Of a stretch of 64,000 bases of DNA, positions 56,951 to 64,000 are shown one piece after another (positions within the stretch are counted from its first letter, which is position 1; every line of letters begins with the position of its first letter). The stretch covers positions 1-64,000 of the forward strand of contig QFPM01000010.1 in the NCBI GenBank assembly GCA_003248655.1, read 5' to 3'. This DNA comes from Microbacterium sp. (GTDB lineage: Bacteria > Actinomycetota > Actinomycetes > Actinomycetales > Microbacteriaceae). Made by a program: the position numbers and the translations under genes. Under the pieces are notes generated by a model. That model did not search any database. It was not told the origin of the DNA and worked only from the letters and a program-made list of their open reading frames with translations.

Positions 56951-57868
56951 ATGGAATCCGACGACCCCACCGAGGATGCTGGAATCGACTCCCGCCTGGA
57001 CTCTCTTGAACGCTCAGTGCGGGAAATTACAGCACTGCAGATAGGCCTGCGTGATGAAATGCGCTCACGCTGGCGTGAAGAGGACGCGCTCCTGAGGCTG
57101 CTCGTGGAACGAGCTGAGGTCCAAATCGAGACAACACGCCGAGATCGAGACCGTATCACCGAGCTGAGACAGCGCCTTGAGCGGTTCCGTCTGAGTGACG
57201 ACTACGAGCGCCTGTGGGATGATCCCACACCGCTGGTGAGCGTACGTATTGCGAGCTACCAGAACACGGATGCTCTCGTGGAGACCGCGATCGAATCGGT
57301 CCTTCGCCAGACGTACCAGAACTTCGAGATCGTCGTGGTCAATGATGGCCCGAATCCGCGCACGCGCGCCGCGATCATGGAGTTGCGCGACGATCGCATT
57401 CGCTACGAAGAAACCCCCGCGCGCGGCGACTATCCTACGGACGCGCATCTGCGGTGGATGGTCGCGGGTTCCCCGGCGATGAATCACGCCGCTCGGCTCG
57501 CGCGGGGAGTTTGGATCGCCCCCTTGGATGACGATGACGAGTTCGTGGAGGATCACCTCGAGAAGCTGGTCTCTCTTGCGAGGCGAGAGCGAGCGGAACT
57601 CGCATACGGCGCGCTCATCCAGCGGGACAAGGAGTCTGGTGTTGACCGGTTGATCCACAGCGACCCGCCGCAACCGGGCCAGTTCAGCTTCCAGTCCGTC
57701 ATCTACGCGGCGGCTCTGCGGTTCTTCGAGTACGACACTGAGAGCTGGCGGGTCGGCGAGCCCGGCGACTGGAACCTGGTGCGTCGGATGAGCCTCGCAG
57801 GCGTGCGAATGGCAAGCACGCCTGACATACACGCCATAATGAACTTCGTCAGGTTCGATCGGCGCTGA
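56951..57868 (+). CDS. family 2 glycosyltransferase with N-terminal coiled coil
   Basis: A 305-residue protein. Residues 1-80 are a charged helix rich in Glu/Arg (RSVREITALQIGLRDEM onward), likely a coiled coil for oligomerisation or scaffolding. The GT-A domain follows: LVSVRIASYQNTDALVETAI, FEIVVVNDGPNPRTRAAIME, the metal site APLDDDDEFVEDHLEKL and EPGDWNLVRRMSLAG. It starts one base after the aminotransferase stop. Confidence 0.87.
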   Translation: MESDDPTEDAGIDSRLDSLERSVREITALQIGLRDEMRSRWREEDALLRLLVERAEVQIETTRRDRDRITELRQRLERFRLSDDYERLWDDPTPLVSVRIASYQNTDALVETAIESVLRQTYQNFEIVVVNDGPNPRTRAAIMELRDDRIRYEETPARGDYPTDAHLRWMVAGSPAMNHAARLARGVWIAPLDDDDEFVEDHLEKLVSLARRERAELAYGALIQRDKESGVDRLIHSDPPQPGQFSFQSVIYAAALRFFEYDTESWRVGEPGDWNLVRRMSLAGVRMASTPDIHAIMNFVRFDRR

Positions 57869-57873
57869 CGCAC

Positions 57874-58833
57874 ATGCGACTCCCTGAGCTCTATGTGCAT
57901 GTAGGCGCGGCGCGTCATTTCTTGGCGTGGGAGCTTCCGCACCTTGCGAAGTACTTCCACTTGGTCGAGAAGCCGTCCTGGAATGCGTCCCTGCTCGCAT
58001 TCGGGCCCGACGTCATCAGGTCGGGCGCTTCCCTCCCGGCCTCTCACCGGTTTCTCACTCAGTTTCCCGGCTTCGGACATAACCCTCTGCATGATCTCGC
58101 CGTCAGGCAACAAGACCTTGACGTCTTTGATAGATGCTACGAACGAGTGTTCGTCAACCCGGGGCCGCTGCAAATCGCCTATGCTTCGAGTGATCGGGTG
58201 ACGCTCTTTCCTGTCAGTATCGACGTGCGCCTCATCGACGTCCAGCGCAACAGATCGCGGGAGAGGATCGCCTCACTGTTGCACGTGTCGAGTCGTACCG
58301 CCCAGAAAGACTGGCGACGTAGCGCGGCGGTGATGAAGAAGACCGGGATTCCTTACGAGGTGTTTCCACCGCTGGACGAGGCTGAACTCATACGCCGAGG
58401 CCGACGTTCGCAGCGAAGGGCGGCGTGGCTCAGGGCACTGGGAGTGAAGTCCGCGCGGGCCCTACCGCTCGGGTATGTGAGTCACCGCGAGACAATTCGG
58501 AAGTACCGGGAGTACGACGGGTTCGTTCACATCGCACGAGACGTGCGCCACCCCACGATGATCGACGGAAAGTACACCGCCTCACTGATGGAGGCCGCGC
58601 TCACGGGTGCGATCGTGTTCTGGCATGACACGCTCGGGCTGGGGAACGACTTCGAGACCATCTTCGACGCGCCAGCAAGCACGCACGACGCGGCGGAGTA
58701 CATCCACCAAGTTCGCTCATCCCTGAATGTTCGCGCCCACAGCCGCGCAACTGCCGAAGAGATGAAAGAGCGCGCAGACCCCGGCCGCTCTGTAGCAGTT
58801 CGTGCGCACGCCATGCTGGAGGTCATCGAATGA
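57874..58833 (+). CDS. putative GT-B glycosyltransferase
   Basis: A 319-residue protein without a firm family match by eye. Supporting features are the GT-B-like C-terminal segment TASLMEAALTGAIVFWHDTLG, followed by AAEYIHQVRSSLNV, and an Arg-rich middle (about 145-195). The N-terminal half starts LPELYVHVGAARHFLAWELP and resembles an acceptor Rossmann fold. It lies among glycosyltransferase genes and overlaps the next gene by ATGA. A modifying enzyme of another type is possible. Confidence 0.6.
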   Translation: MRLPELYVHVGAARHFLAWELPHLAKYFHLVEKPSWNASLLAFGPDVIRSGASLPASHRFLTQFPGFGHNPLHDLAVRQQDLDVFDRCYERVFVNPGPLQIAYASSDRVTLFPVSIDVRLIDVQRNRSRERIASLLHVSSRTAQKDWRRSAAVMKKTGIPYEVFPPLDEAELIRRGRRSQRRAAWLRALGVKSARALPLGYVSHRETIRKYREYDGFVHIARDVRHPTMIDGKYTASLMEAALTGAIVFWHDTLGLGNDFETIFDAPASTHDAAEYIHQVRSSLNVRAHSRATAEEMKERADPGRSVAVRAHAMLEVIE

Positions 58834-60935
58834 AACACCAACGCGAGCGACGGGGTCGGGGGTGGCTGCGCGCGCTCATCGTCCTCGTCGGCGTGTTGCT
58901 CGTCGCGAGCATGACATCCCCGATCGTCACGCCCGCAGTGCAGGCAGCCGACGCGCCGGCGTTCGACCCCGGCATGATCGTCTCAGACGAGAACTTCTAT
59001 GACGGCAATGCTCTCACTGTGGAGCAGGTGCAGGGCTTTCTCGTTTCACGGAACCGATGCGGCCAGGGCCCCAACTGCCTCGCGGCGTATCGGCAGGACA
59101 CACCATCGATGCCCGCAAACAAATACTGCACCGCGATGAGCGGCGTCAGGTCCGAGTCCGCGGCATCGATCATCGCTCGGGTTGGCCGGGCGTGCGGGAT
59201 CAGCCAGCAGGCAATCATCGTGATTCTCCAGAAGGAGCAATCGCTGATCACGTCGACTTCTCCGACTCAATGGGGGCTCGACCATGCGATGGGTCATGCA
59301 TGCCCCGACACCGCTCCGTGCGATCCTGCCTTTGCGGGCTTCTTCTACCAGGTCTACTACGGAGCGCGACAGTTCCAGGTGTACCGATCTGACAAGACCT
59401 ACTTCAACTGGTACAAGGCGAACGCATGGAACAACATCCGTTTCAGCCCGGTGTCGGAGTGCGGCACGGGTCGGGTGTTCATCCGAAACGAGGCCACTGT
59501 CGGCCTGTATTTCTACACTCCCTACCAGCCCAATCAAGCCGCGCTCGACAATCTGTACGGGCTCGGGGATGTCTGCAGTTCCTACGGCAACAGGAACTTC
59601 TGGCGCTTGTGGACCGACTGGTTCGGGGATCCTCGCGTCAACGCGCGGTCGCCCCTTGGGGTGATCAAGGACATGTGGGCTACCGAGGATGGCATCGCCT
59701 TCTGGGGCTGGGCGCTTGATCCCGACTACCCAACGACGTCGGCGCAACTGAGGATCGAGGTCGGCGGCACGGTCACGTACTGGACGGCCAGCTCGTACTA
59801 TCCGCAGGTCGAGTCAGGCTTTCCCGGAGCGGGCCCAAATCACGGCTTTGGTGGCACGGTTCCCGCACCCCCCGGGACAACTCAGAACATCTGCGTCACG
59901 GTAGTCAATCAGGGAGGCGGTGTGGATACCTCGCTCGGTTGTCGAGCCATCGATCTGCCGCCGCGCGTTTCACCACGTGGTGAGATCAAAGAGCTGTGGA
60001 CGACCTCGGCGGGGATTCACGCATGGGGCTGGGCGATCGATCCAGATGCTGTCGCAGACAGTGTCCAGCTGAGTATCCGCGTCGACCAGACCTCCTACGA
60101 GTGGCTGGCGAACGCGCCGTATCCGGCGGGTCCGAGCCTGATCCAGGGAGCCGGTCCGAACCATGGTTGGGGCGGCACGCTGCCGGTCGGGCCAGGGACA
60201 CACTCCGTGTGCATCACGATGAAGAACATCAATGCAGGGGTGGACGGCGCATTCGGGTGTCGAAGTGTGACTGTGCCGACAGTGGCCGAGGTCTCACCCC
60301 ATGGAGAAGTGAAGGAAATCTGGTCGAGCGACGGGAGCGGTATCTCGTTGTGGGGTTGGGCGGTGGACCCCGATGCGCAGCAATCGTCTGTGCCGGTGAC
60401 TGTGCAGGTCGACTCGAACTGGTACGCCTGGACGGCCGATCAGCCGAGCGAAGCGGCCAGGTCGGCGTATCCCGATGCTGGTGCGAATCATGGCTGGGGG
60501 GGTACTGTTCCGGCTTCGCCTGGCCACCACTGGGTATGTGTGTACTTCGGCAACATCGGTGATGGCGTTGACGTGAAGCGAGGATGCTACGAATTGACTG
60601 TCGCGTCAGCGCCTCAACCGAACGCGTCGCCGGTGACGAAGCTCATGGGAGCTTGGTCCGAGCCGGGTGCCATCATCCTCTGGGGCTACGCGGCCGACCC
60701 CGATGCCGCTACGAGTTCTCAGGTCGTCATCCAGGTCGACTCCTCGTGGTACCTCCTGACGGCCGATCTCGACTACCCGCCGGCGATTTCACTGTTTGCA
60801 GGCGCATCAGCCAAGAGTGGTTACTACGCGAAGATTCCTACTCCCGCGGGACGCCACTGGTTGTGCGCCTACGCCATCAACCGCAATGACGGTCAAGACA
60901 CGGCTCCGCAGTGCACACAGGTTTCCGTGCCCTGA
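58830..60935 (+). CDS. secreted wall protein: lysozyme-like domain plus four repeats
   Basis: A 701-residue exported protein. The signal peptide (1-40) has basic n-region RERRGRGWLR and an AxA site near VQAADA. Residues 45-270 form a Cys-rich domain with IIVILQKEQSLITSTSPTQW, whose Glu sits as in lytic transglycosylases. Four repeats of about 107 residues follow (starting near 274, 381, 489 and 600), with the pattern GxxWGWAxDPD, GPNHGWGGTxP, PGxHxVC and GC near the end. The fourth has lost the HGWGG motif. It is coupled to the glycosyltransferase upstream, suggesting binding or remodelling of glycan-decorated wall. Confidence 0.8.
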   Translation: MKHQRERRGRGWLRALIVLVGVLLVASMTSPIVTPAVQAADAPAFDPGMIVSDENFYDGNALTVEQVQGFLVSRNRCGQGPNCLAAYRQDTPSMPANKYCTAMSGVRSESAASIIARVGRACGISQQAIIVILQKEQSLITSTSPTQWGLDHAMGHACPDTAPCDPAFAGFFYQVYYGARQFQVYRSDKTYFNWYKANAWNNIRFSPVSECGTGRVFIRNEATVGLYFYTPYQPNQAALDNLYGLGDVCSSYGNRNFWRLWTDWFGDPRVNARSPLGVIKDMWATEDGIAFWGWALDPDYPTTSAQLRIEVGGTVTYWTASSYYPQVESGFPGAGPNHGFGGTVPAPPGTTQNICVTVVNQGGGVDTSLGCRAIDLPPRVSPRGEIKELWTTSAGIHAWGWAIDPDAVADSVQLSIRVDQTSYEWLANAPYPAGPSLIQGAGPNHGWGGTLPVGPGTHSVCITMKNINAGVDGAFGCRSVTVPTVAEVSPHGEVKEIWSSDGSGISLWGWAVDPDAQQSSVPVTVQVDSNWYAWTADQPSEAARSAYPDAGANHGWGGTVPASPGHHWVCVYFGNIGDGVDVKRGCYELTVASAPQPNASPVTKLMGAWSEPGAIILWGYAADPDAATSSQVVIQVDSSWYLLTADLDYPPAISLFAGASAKSGYYAKIPTPAGRHWLCAYAINRNDGQDTAPQCTQVSVP

Positions 60936-60947
60936 CTATCCCCGCCG

Positions 60948-62120
60948 TCAGTGGAGGTCGATCTGCCAGGAACCCTCGGAAGTTATCTGCAGAAGCGCCG
61001 GACTCACCAGGGGACGCGTTCCCCAATAGTCGCCGATGGTGTTCGCCAGCAGGTCGAAGTCTCCGGTGTACGACAGGGCCCAGATGCCGAAGTAGCCCTC
61101 CCCATGGTGTGACATGGTCGCGAAGGCACCAGCCGAGTTGAACATGATGACGTCGTCACCGCTCCCGGTGGCGCTGGAGCCCACTTGTCGAGCTTCGGAG
61201 ATGTCATAGGTGCGGAGAGTCCACGGAGAGTTCGCCGTGATGGTGAGAGTCGTGTAGAGAATCGAATCAAAATCCGCGAAACCGATGATCTGCCGACCGC
61301 TGTACGCGCCGATCGTGTTGACGAGCAGGTCCAGTTTCGGATCCTCAGCTGTTCCAGCCCACACGCTGGTGTTCCCCGTGCAGGCAGGGCAGGAGAACTC
61401 GAGGATGCGTGTGGCTGACTCTATTGCGACGTTGACCACGCCATCACCCGTGCCGCTGATCGGGATCTCGGTCGTCCAGAGGGTGACCCACACTGGCCCG
61501 GGAGAACTCGCCGCGAAAGTAACGGGTTCGGGAACCTGATAGCCGGGCGGCACGTACTCCGCCGTGGCACAGTAGGTTCCCGCGCTCAGACCGATCCCGA
61601 ATCCGCCGGTGGACCACCGGCTCGTCGCAGTCGTGTTGCGCCAGACGCCCTGGCCACCCGACCCGCAGACGCCCTCGGAGATGAACGCCGTCACGCCGTT
61701 GACACCCGCGCCGAAGGCATCTTTCACGACGAGCGCCCCTGTGACAATCGGCGGGGGACCAGGCAGCCACACGGTCACCCAGTTCGCCGGTCTGGCTTCC
61801 ATCGTGAAGATCACGGTGGAGGGCACGGAGTACGGGGACGGAACGCTCAGCGTAACTATGCAGTACTGCCCGGGCGCGAGCCCGATACCGAACGCCCCGT
61901 AGGCGTCTGGGCGCGTGGTCGTCGTCGTCAACCAGACAGGCTGTCCATTGCAGTCGTTCTCGCGGATCTCAACCGTCACGCCTGGAACCAGTTCGGAGCC
62001 GGGACCCTTGATCGACACCGCCCCGGTCCCGATTGACGCGGCCGAGGCGAGTTGCGCGACGCCCGTCACTGAGAGGCCGATAACCAAGGCGCCGAGCGTA
62101 AGACTCGTAGCAAGCCTCAT
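60948..62120 (-). CDS. secreted protein with two TTR-like domains and an NTIG-repeat domain
   Basis: A 390-residue exported protein of unknown function. The signal peptide has a core SLTLGALVIGLSVTGVA and an AxA-type site near LASAAS. Two prealbumin/SpaA-like domains (about 30-115 and 125-215) share the pattern GVxxxIxE, FGIGLxAGxYC and V. The C-terminal half repeats the motif LLxNTIGxYxG twice, each before a strand ending in W (SPWTLR, GSWQID). ATG 62120 gives the cleanest signal; ATG 62180 would add 20 residues and neither has a good ribosome site. Convergent with the 701-residue gene, 12 nt apart. Confidence 0.7.
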   Translation of the reverse strand: MRLATSLTLGALVIGLSVTGVAQLASAASIGTGAVSIKGPGSELVPGVTVEIRENDCNGQPVWLTTTTTRPDAYGAFGIGLAPGQYCIVTLSVPSPYSVPSTVIFTMEARPANWVTVWLPGPPPIVTGALVVKDAFGAGVNGVTAFISEGVCGSGGQGVWRNTTATSRWSTGGFGIGLSAGTYCATAEYVPPGYQVPEPVTFAASSPGPVWVTLWTTEIPISGTGDGVVNVAIESATRILEFSCPACTGNTSVWAGTAEDPKLDLLVNTIGAYSGRQIIGFADFDSILYTTLTITANSPWTLRTYDISEARQVGSSATGSGDDVIMFNSAGAFATMSHHGEGYFGIWALSYTGDFDLLANTIGDYWGTRPLVSPALLQITSEGSWQIDLH

Positions 62121-62243
62121 TCTCCAGCGAGTGCGGTCGTCAGATTGCGCCACGACACGGTGATGATCGCGGGTCCACATAGTGCGATCATAGTGATCCT
62201 TCGAAATTTGCGCACGAAGAGATCGGCCGGGTAGGGCGGCGAG

Positions 62244-63650
62244 CTACTGCCCGAGATACTGACGCATGGTGCGGCCGTGTGCGGTCGTGAAACCGGACTC
62301 TTCGATTCGTTCAAGACCCAGCACGCTGTTGCGGGGTCTCGGTGCGATCGGATTTGTAGCGGATGCGAAGTACTCTTCGGTCGAGACGCCCGTTATTCGC
62401 GCCGGATCGTGCCCCGTGAGTTCGAACACGGTCCGCGCGATGTCTGCCCACGACTGCGGCTCGCCGCCGCCGGTCAGGTTATAGATGCCGTACGCGCCGG
62501 CGGTGTCGAGGAGGTGGCGGATGCCGCTGGCGATGTCCTCGGTGAACGTCAGACGTCCGATCTGATCGTCGACGACCTTGGGGTCGACGCCGCGCTCAGC
62601 GAGCGATGCCATCGTGCGGACGAAGTTGTTGCCTTCGCCGATCACCCAGCTGGTCCGCACGATGTAGTGGCGCGGGACGGTCGACACGATCGCATCGCCG
62701 GCCGCCTTCGTCTGTCCGTAGACGCCCAGGGGGCAGATCGGGTCGCCTTCGAGGTAGGGACGGTCGAGCGTCCCGTCGAACACGTAGTCGCTGGACACGT
62801 GCATGAGGGTGATGGCGTTCTCCGCGGCGATGCGTGCCAGGGCGGCGACGCCGGTGACGTTCGTGGCCCAGGCATCCTTGCGACCCTGGGGCGTCTCGGC
62901 GAGGTCGACCTTCGTGTATGCCGCGGCGTTGATGATCGCGCCGTAGTCGCGCCAGCGGCGAGCGGTCGCGAGGTCGGGGGACGAGATGTCGAGTGTCGAC
63001 CGGTCGGCGTACTCGACATGCGGCGCGTCACCGTACTCTGCGCGCAGTGCGCGGCCGAGCTGACCGTTCGATCCGATGATCAGGATTTTCCTCGGCGGGA
63101 TCGGGGTGACGTCCGCAAGCCGGGGGTGCGAGAGATCCTTCGGGGAGATCTCTACGTCGGACAGTGGGATCGGCCAGTCGATGGCGGCCGTCTCGTCGGC
63201 GAGATTCACGAACGAGTAGGCGGCATCCGGCGACCAGTGGTCGTTGACGAGGTAGGCGTACGCGGTGTCGGGCTCGAGGGTCTGGTACGAGTTGCCGACA
63301 CCGCGCGGCACGAAGATCGCTTTCGACGGGTCGAGTTCGGTGGTGAAGACTGCGCCGAAGGTGGGACCTTGGCGCAGGTCGACCCAGGCGCCGAAGATGC
63401 GACCCGTGGCGACGGACACCCACTTGTCCCACGGTTCGGCGTGGATGCCGCGGGTGGTGCCGACCGCATCGTTGAACGAGATGTTGTTCTGCACCGGCCC
63501 GAAGTCGGGAAGGCCCAGAGCGGTCATCTTCTCGCGCTGCCAGTTCTCCTTGAACCACCCGCGCGCGTCGCCGTGGACGGGAAGGTCGAAGACCACGAGA
63601 CCCGGAATGCTCGTCTCGGTCGCCCCGAGGGGTTTTCCGTACTCGGTCAC
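62244..63650 (-). CDS. rfbCD: fused dTDP-4-dehydrorhamnose 3,5-epimerase / reductase
   Basis: A 468-residue bifunctional enzyme for the last two steps of dTDP-L-rhamnose synthesis. The RmlC-like half (1-190) has the catalytic His in TTRGIHAEPWDKWVSVATG and the Lys after it. The family Tyr-Tyr region reads VNDHWSPD, so the usual Tyr pair is His-Trp. The RmlD-like SDR half (about 195-468) has ILIIGSNGQLGRALRAEYG, INAAAYTKVDLAE, SSDYVFDG and the YxxxK pair in GVYGQTKAAGD. The GTG start lies 4 nt after the rfbB stop. Confidence 0.93.
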   Translation of the reverse strand: MTEYGKPLGATETSIPGLVVFDLPVHGDARGWFKENWQREKMTALGLPDFGPVQNNISFNDAVGTTRGIHAEPWDKWVSVATGRIFGAWVDLRQGPTFGAVFTTELDPSKAIFVPRGVGNSYQTLEPDTAYAYLVNDHWSPDAAYSFVNLADETAAIDWPIPLSDVEISPKDLSHPRLADVTPIPPRKILIIGSNGQLGRALRAEYGDAPHVEYADRSTLDISSPDLATARRWRDYGAIINAAAYTKVDLAETPQGRKDAWATNVTGVAALARIAAENAITLMHVSSDYVFDGTLDRPYLEGDPICPLGVYGQTKAAGDAIVSTVPRHYIVRTSWVIGEGNNFVRTMASLAERGVDPKVVDDQIGRLTFTEDIASGIRHLLDTAGAYGIYNLTGGGEPQSWADIARTVFELTGHDPARITGVSTEEYFASATNPIAPRPRNSVLGLERIEESGFTTAHGRTMRQYLGQ

Positions 63651-63654
63651 GCCG

Positions 63655-64000
63655 TCACTGTCCCTTGCTCGCGTAGAACGCCTCGACGCCGTCCTTGTCT
63701 GCGGCCCACCACGCCTCGTTGGCGCGATACCAGTCGATCGTCGCCGCGAGCCCCGCCTCGAAGTCGCGGTACTGGGGCTGCCAGCCGAGCTCCGTGCGCA
63801 GCTTGGTCGAGTCGATCGCGTAGCGCAGGTCGTGGCCCGCGCGGTCGGTGACGTGATCGTAGGCGTCGGCATCCTGGCCCATGAGCTCGAGGATCAGCTC
63901 GACGACGGTCTTGTTGTCCTTCTCGCCGTCCGCGCCGATCAGGTACGTCTCACCGATCTCGCCCTTCTCCAGGATCGTCAGGACGGCCGACGAGTGGTCG
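63655..64000 (-). CDS. rfbB: dTDP-glucose 4,6-dehydratase, C-terminal part
   Basis: The C-terminal 114 or so residues of RmlB; the rest lies beyond the right edge of the window. Readable family signatures are GEIGETYLIGADGEK, VTDRAGHDLRYAIDSTKL and ELGWQPQYRDFEAGLAATI, the standard RmlB C-terminus. It precedes rfbCD on the minus strand. Its product, dTDP-4-keto-6-deoxyglucose, is the branch point for rhamnose (RfbCD) and potentially for the aminotransferase at 55.8 kb. Confidence 0.95.
   Translation of the reverse strand, partial: DHSSAVLTILEKGEIGETYLIGADGEKDNKTVVELILELMGQDADAYDHVTDRAGHDLRYAIDSTKLRTELGWQPQYRDFEAGLAATIDWYRANEAWWAADKDGVEAFYASKGQ

Overview
The window is 64 kb of very high-GC DNA from an actinobacterium, most likely a Microbacterium-like member of the Microbacteriaceae. 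The signs are near-universal G/C at third codon positions, frequent GTG and TTG starts, ATGA/GTGA gene overlaps, an acyl-CoA carboxylase with an epsilon subunit, a fused RmlC-RmlD protein, and an unusually frequent GGCATCC/GGATGCC heptamer. The genus is an inference. No rRNA, tRNA, CRISPR array, insertion sequence or prophage was seen.

Layout. 0-8 kb: a DUF559-type protein, then trpS, an exonuclease III and a YihY/BrkB membrane protein on the minus strand, followed by the sdhCDAB operon, also on the minus strand. 8.4-17.8 kb (plus): manC, then a nucleoside uptake and salvage operon (BMP lipoprotein, ABC ATPase, two permeases, cytidine deaminase, pyrimidine nucleoside phosphorylase, adenosine deaminase). 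17.9-25.7 kb: a self-contained mannitol PTS locus. It reads IIB, HPr, EI, MtlA, MtlF and MtlD on the minus strand, divergent from the activator mtlR. 25.8-30.6 kb: GNAT, phosphohexomutase and purine nucleoside phosphorylase, then an LpdA-like NAD(P)H:quinone oxidoreductase. 31.3-41.9 kb: biotin-dependent carboxylase genes (alpha chain; epsilon and beta chains; birA) around maf, an RNA methyltransferase and an overlapping response regulator / kinase / membrane protein trio. 41.9-44.4 kb: a PH-domain protein, purK and purE.

44.4-64 kb is a surface-glycan locus. An LCP ligase and a family-4 glycosyltransferase have normal host composition. They are followed by about 15 kb of visibly lower GC. 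This block holds six or seven glycosyltransferases (one a 766-residue two-domain protein), a two-gene ABC exporter, a membrane acyltransferase, a PglD-like acetyltransferase with a DegT aminotransferase, and two secreted proteins. It ends at rfbCD and a truncated rfbB (dTDP-sugar synthesis). The likely product is a strain-specific, ABC-exported wall glycopolymer containing rhamnose and an N-acylated amino sugar, attached to the wall by the LCP protein.

The least explained signal is in the intergenic DNA. There are several families of composite inverted repeats. One is a roughly 78-bp element with 20-bp arms ending in CATAACTCAGGCAGAA and a constant loop of about 38 nt. Another is a 66-bp element with a palindromic centre on AGATCT, present twice. 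A third is a GTCGAAAACTGCACGCGC hairpin, present twice. There is also a minisatellite built from the same GGCATCC core that is over-used inside genes.
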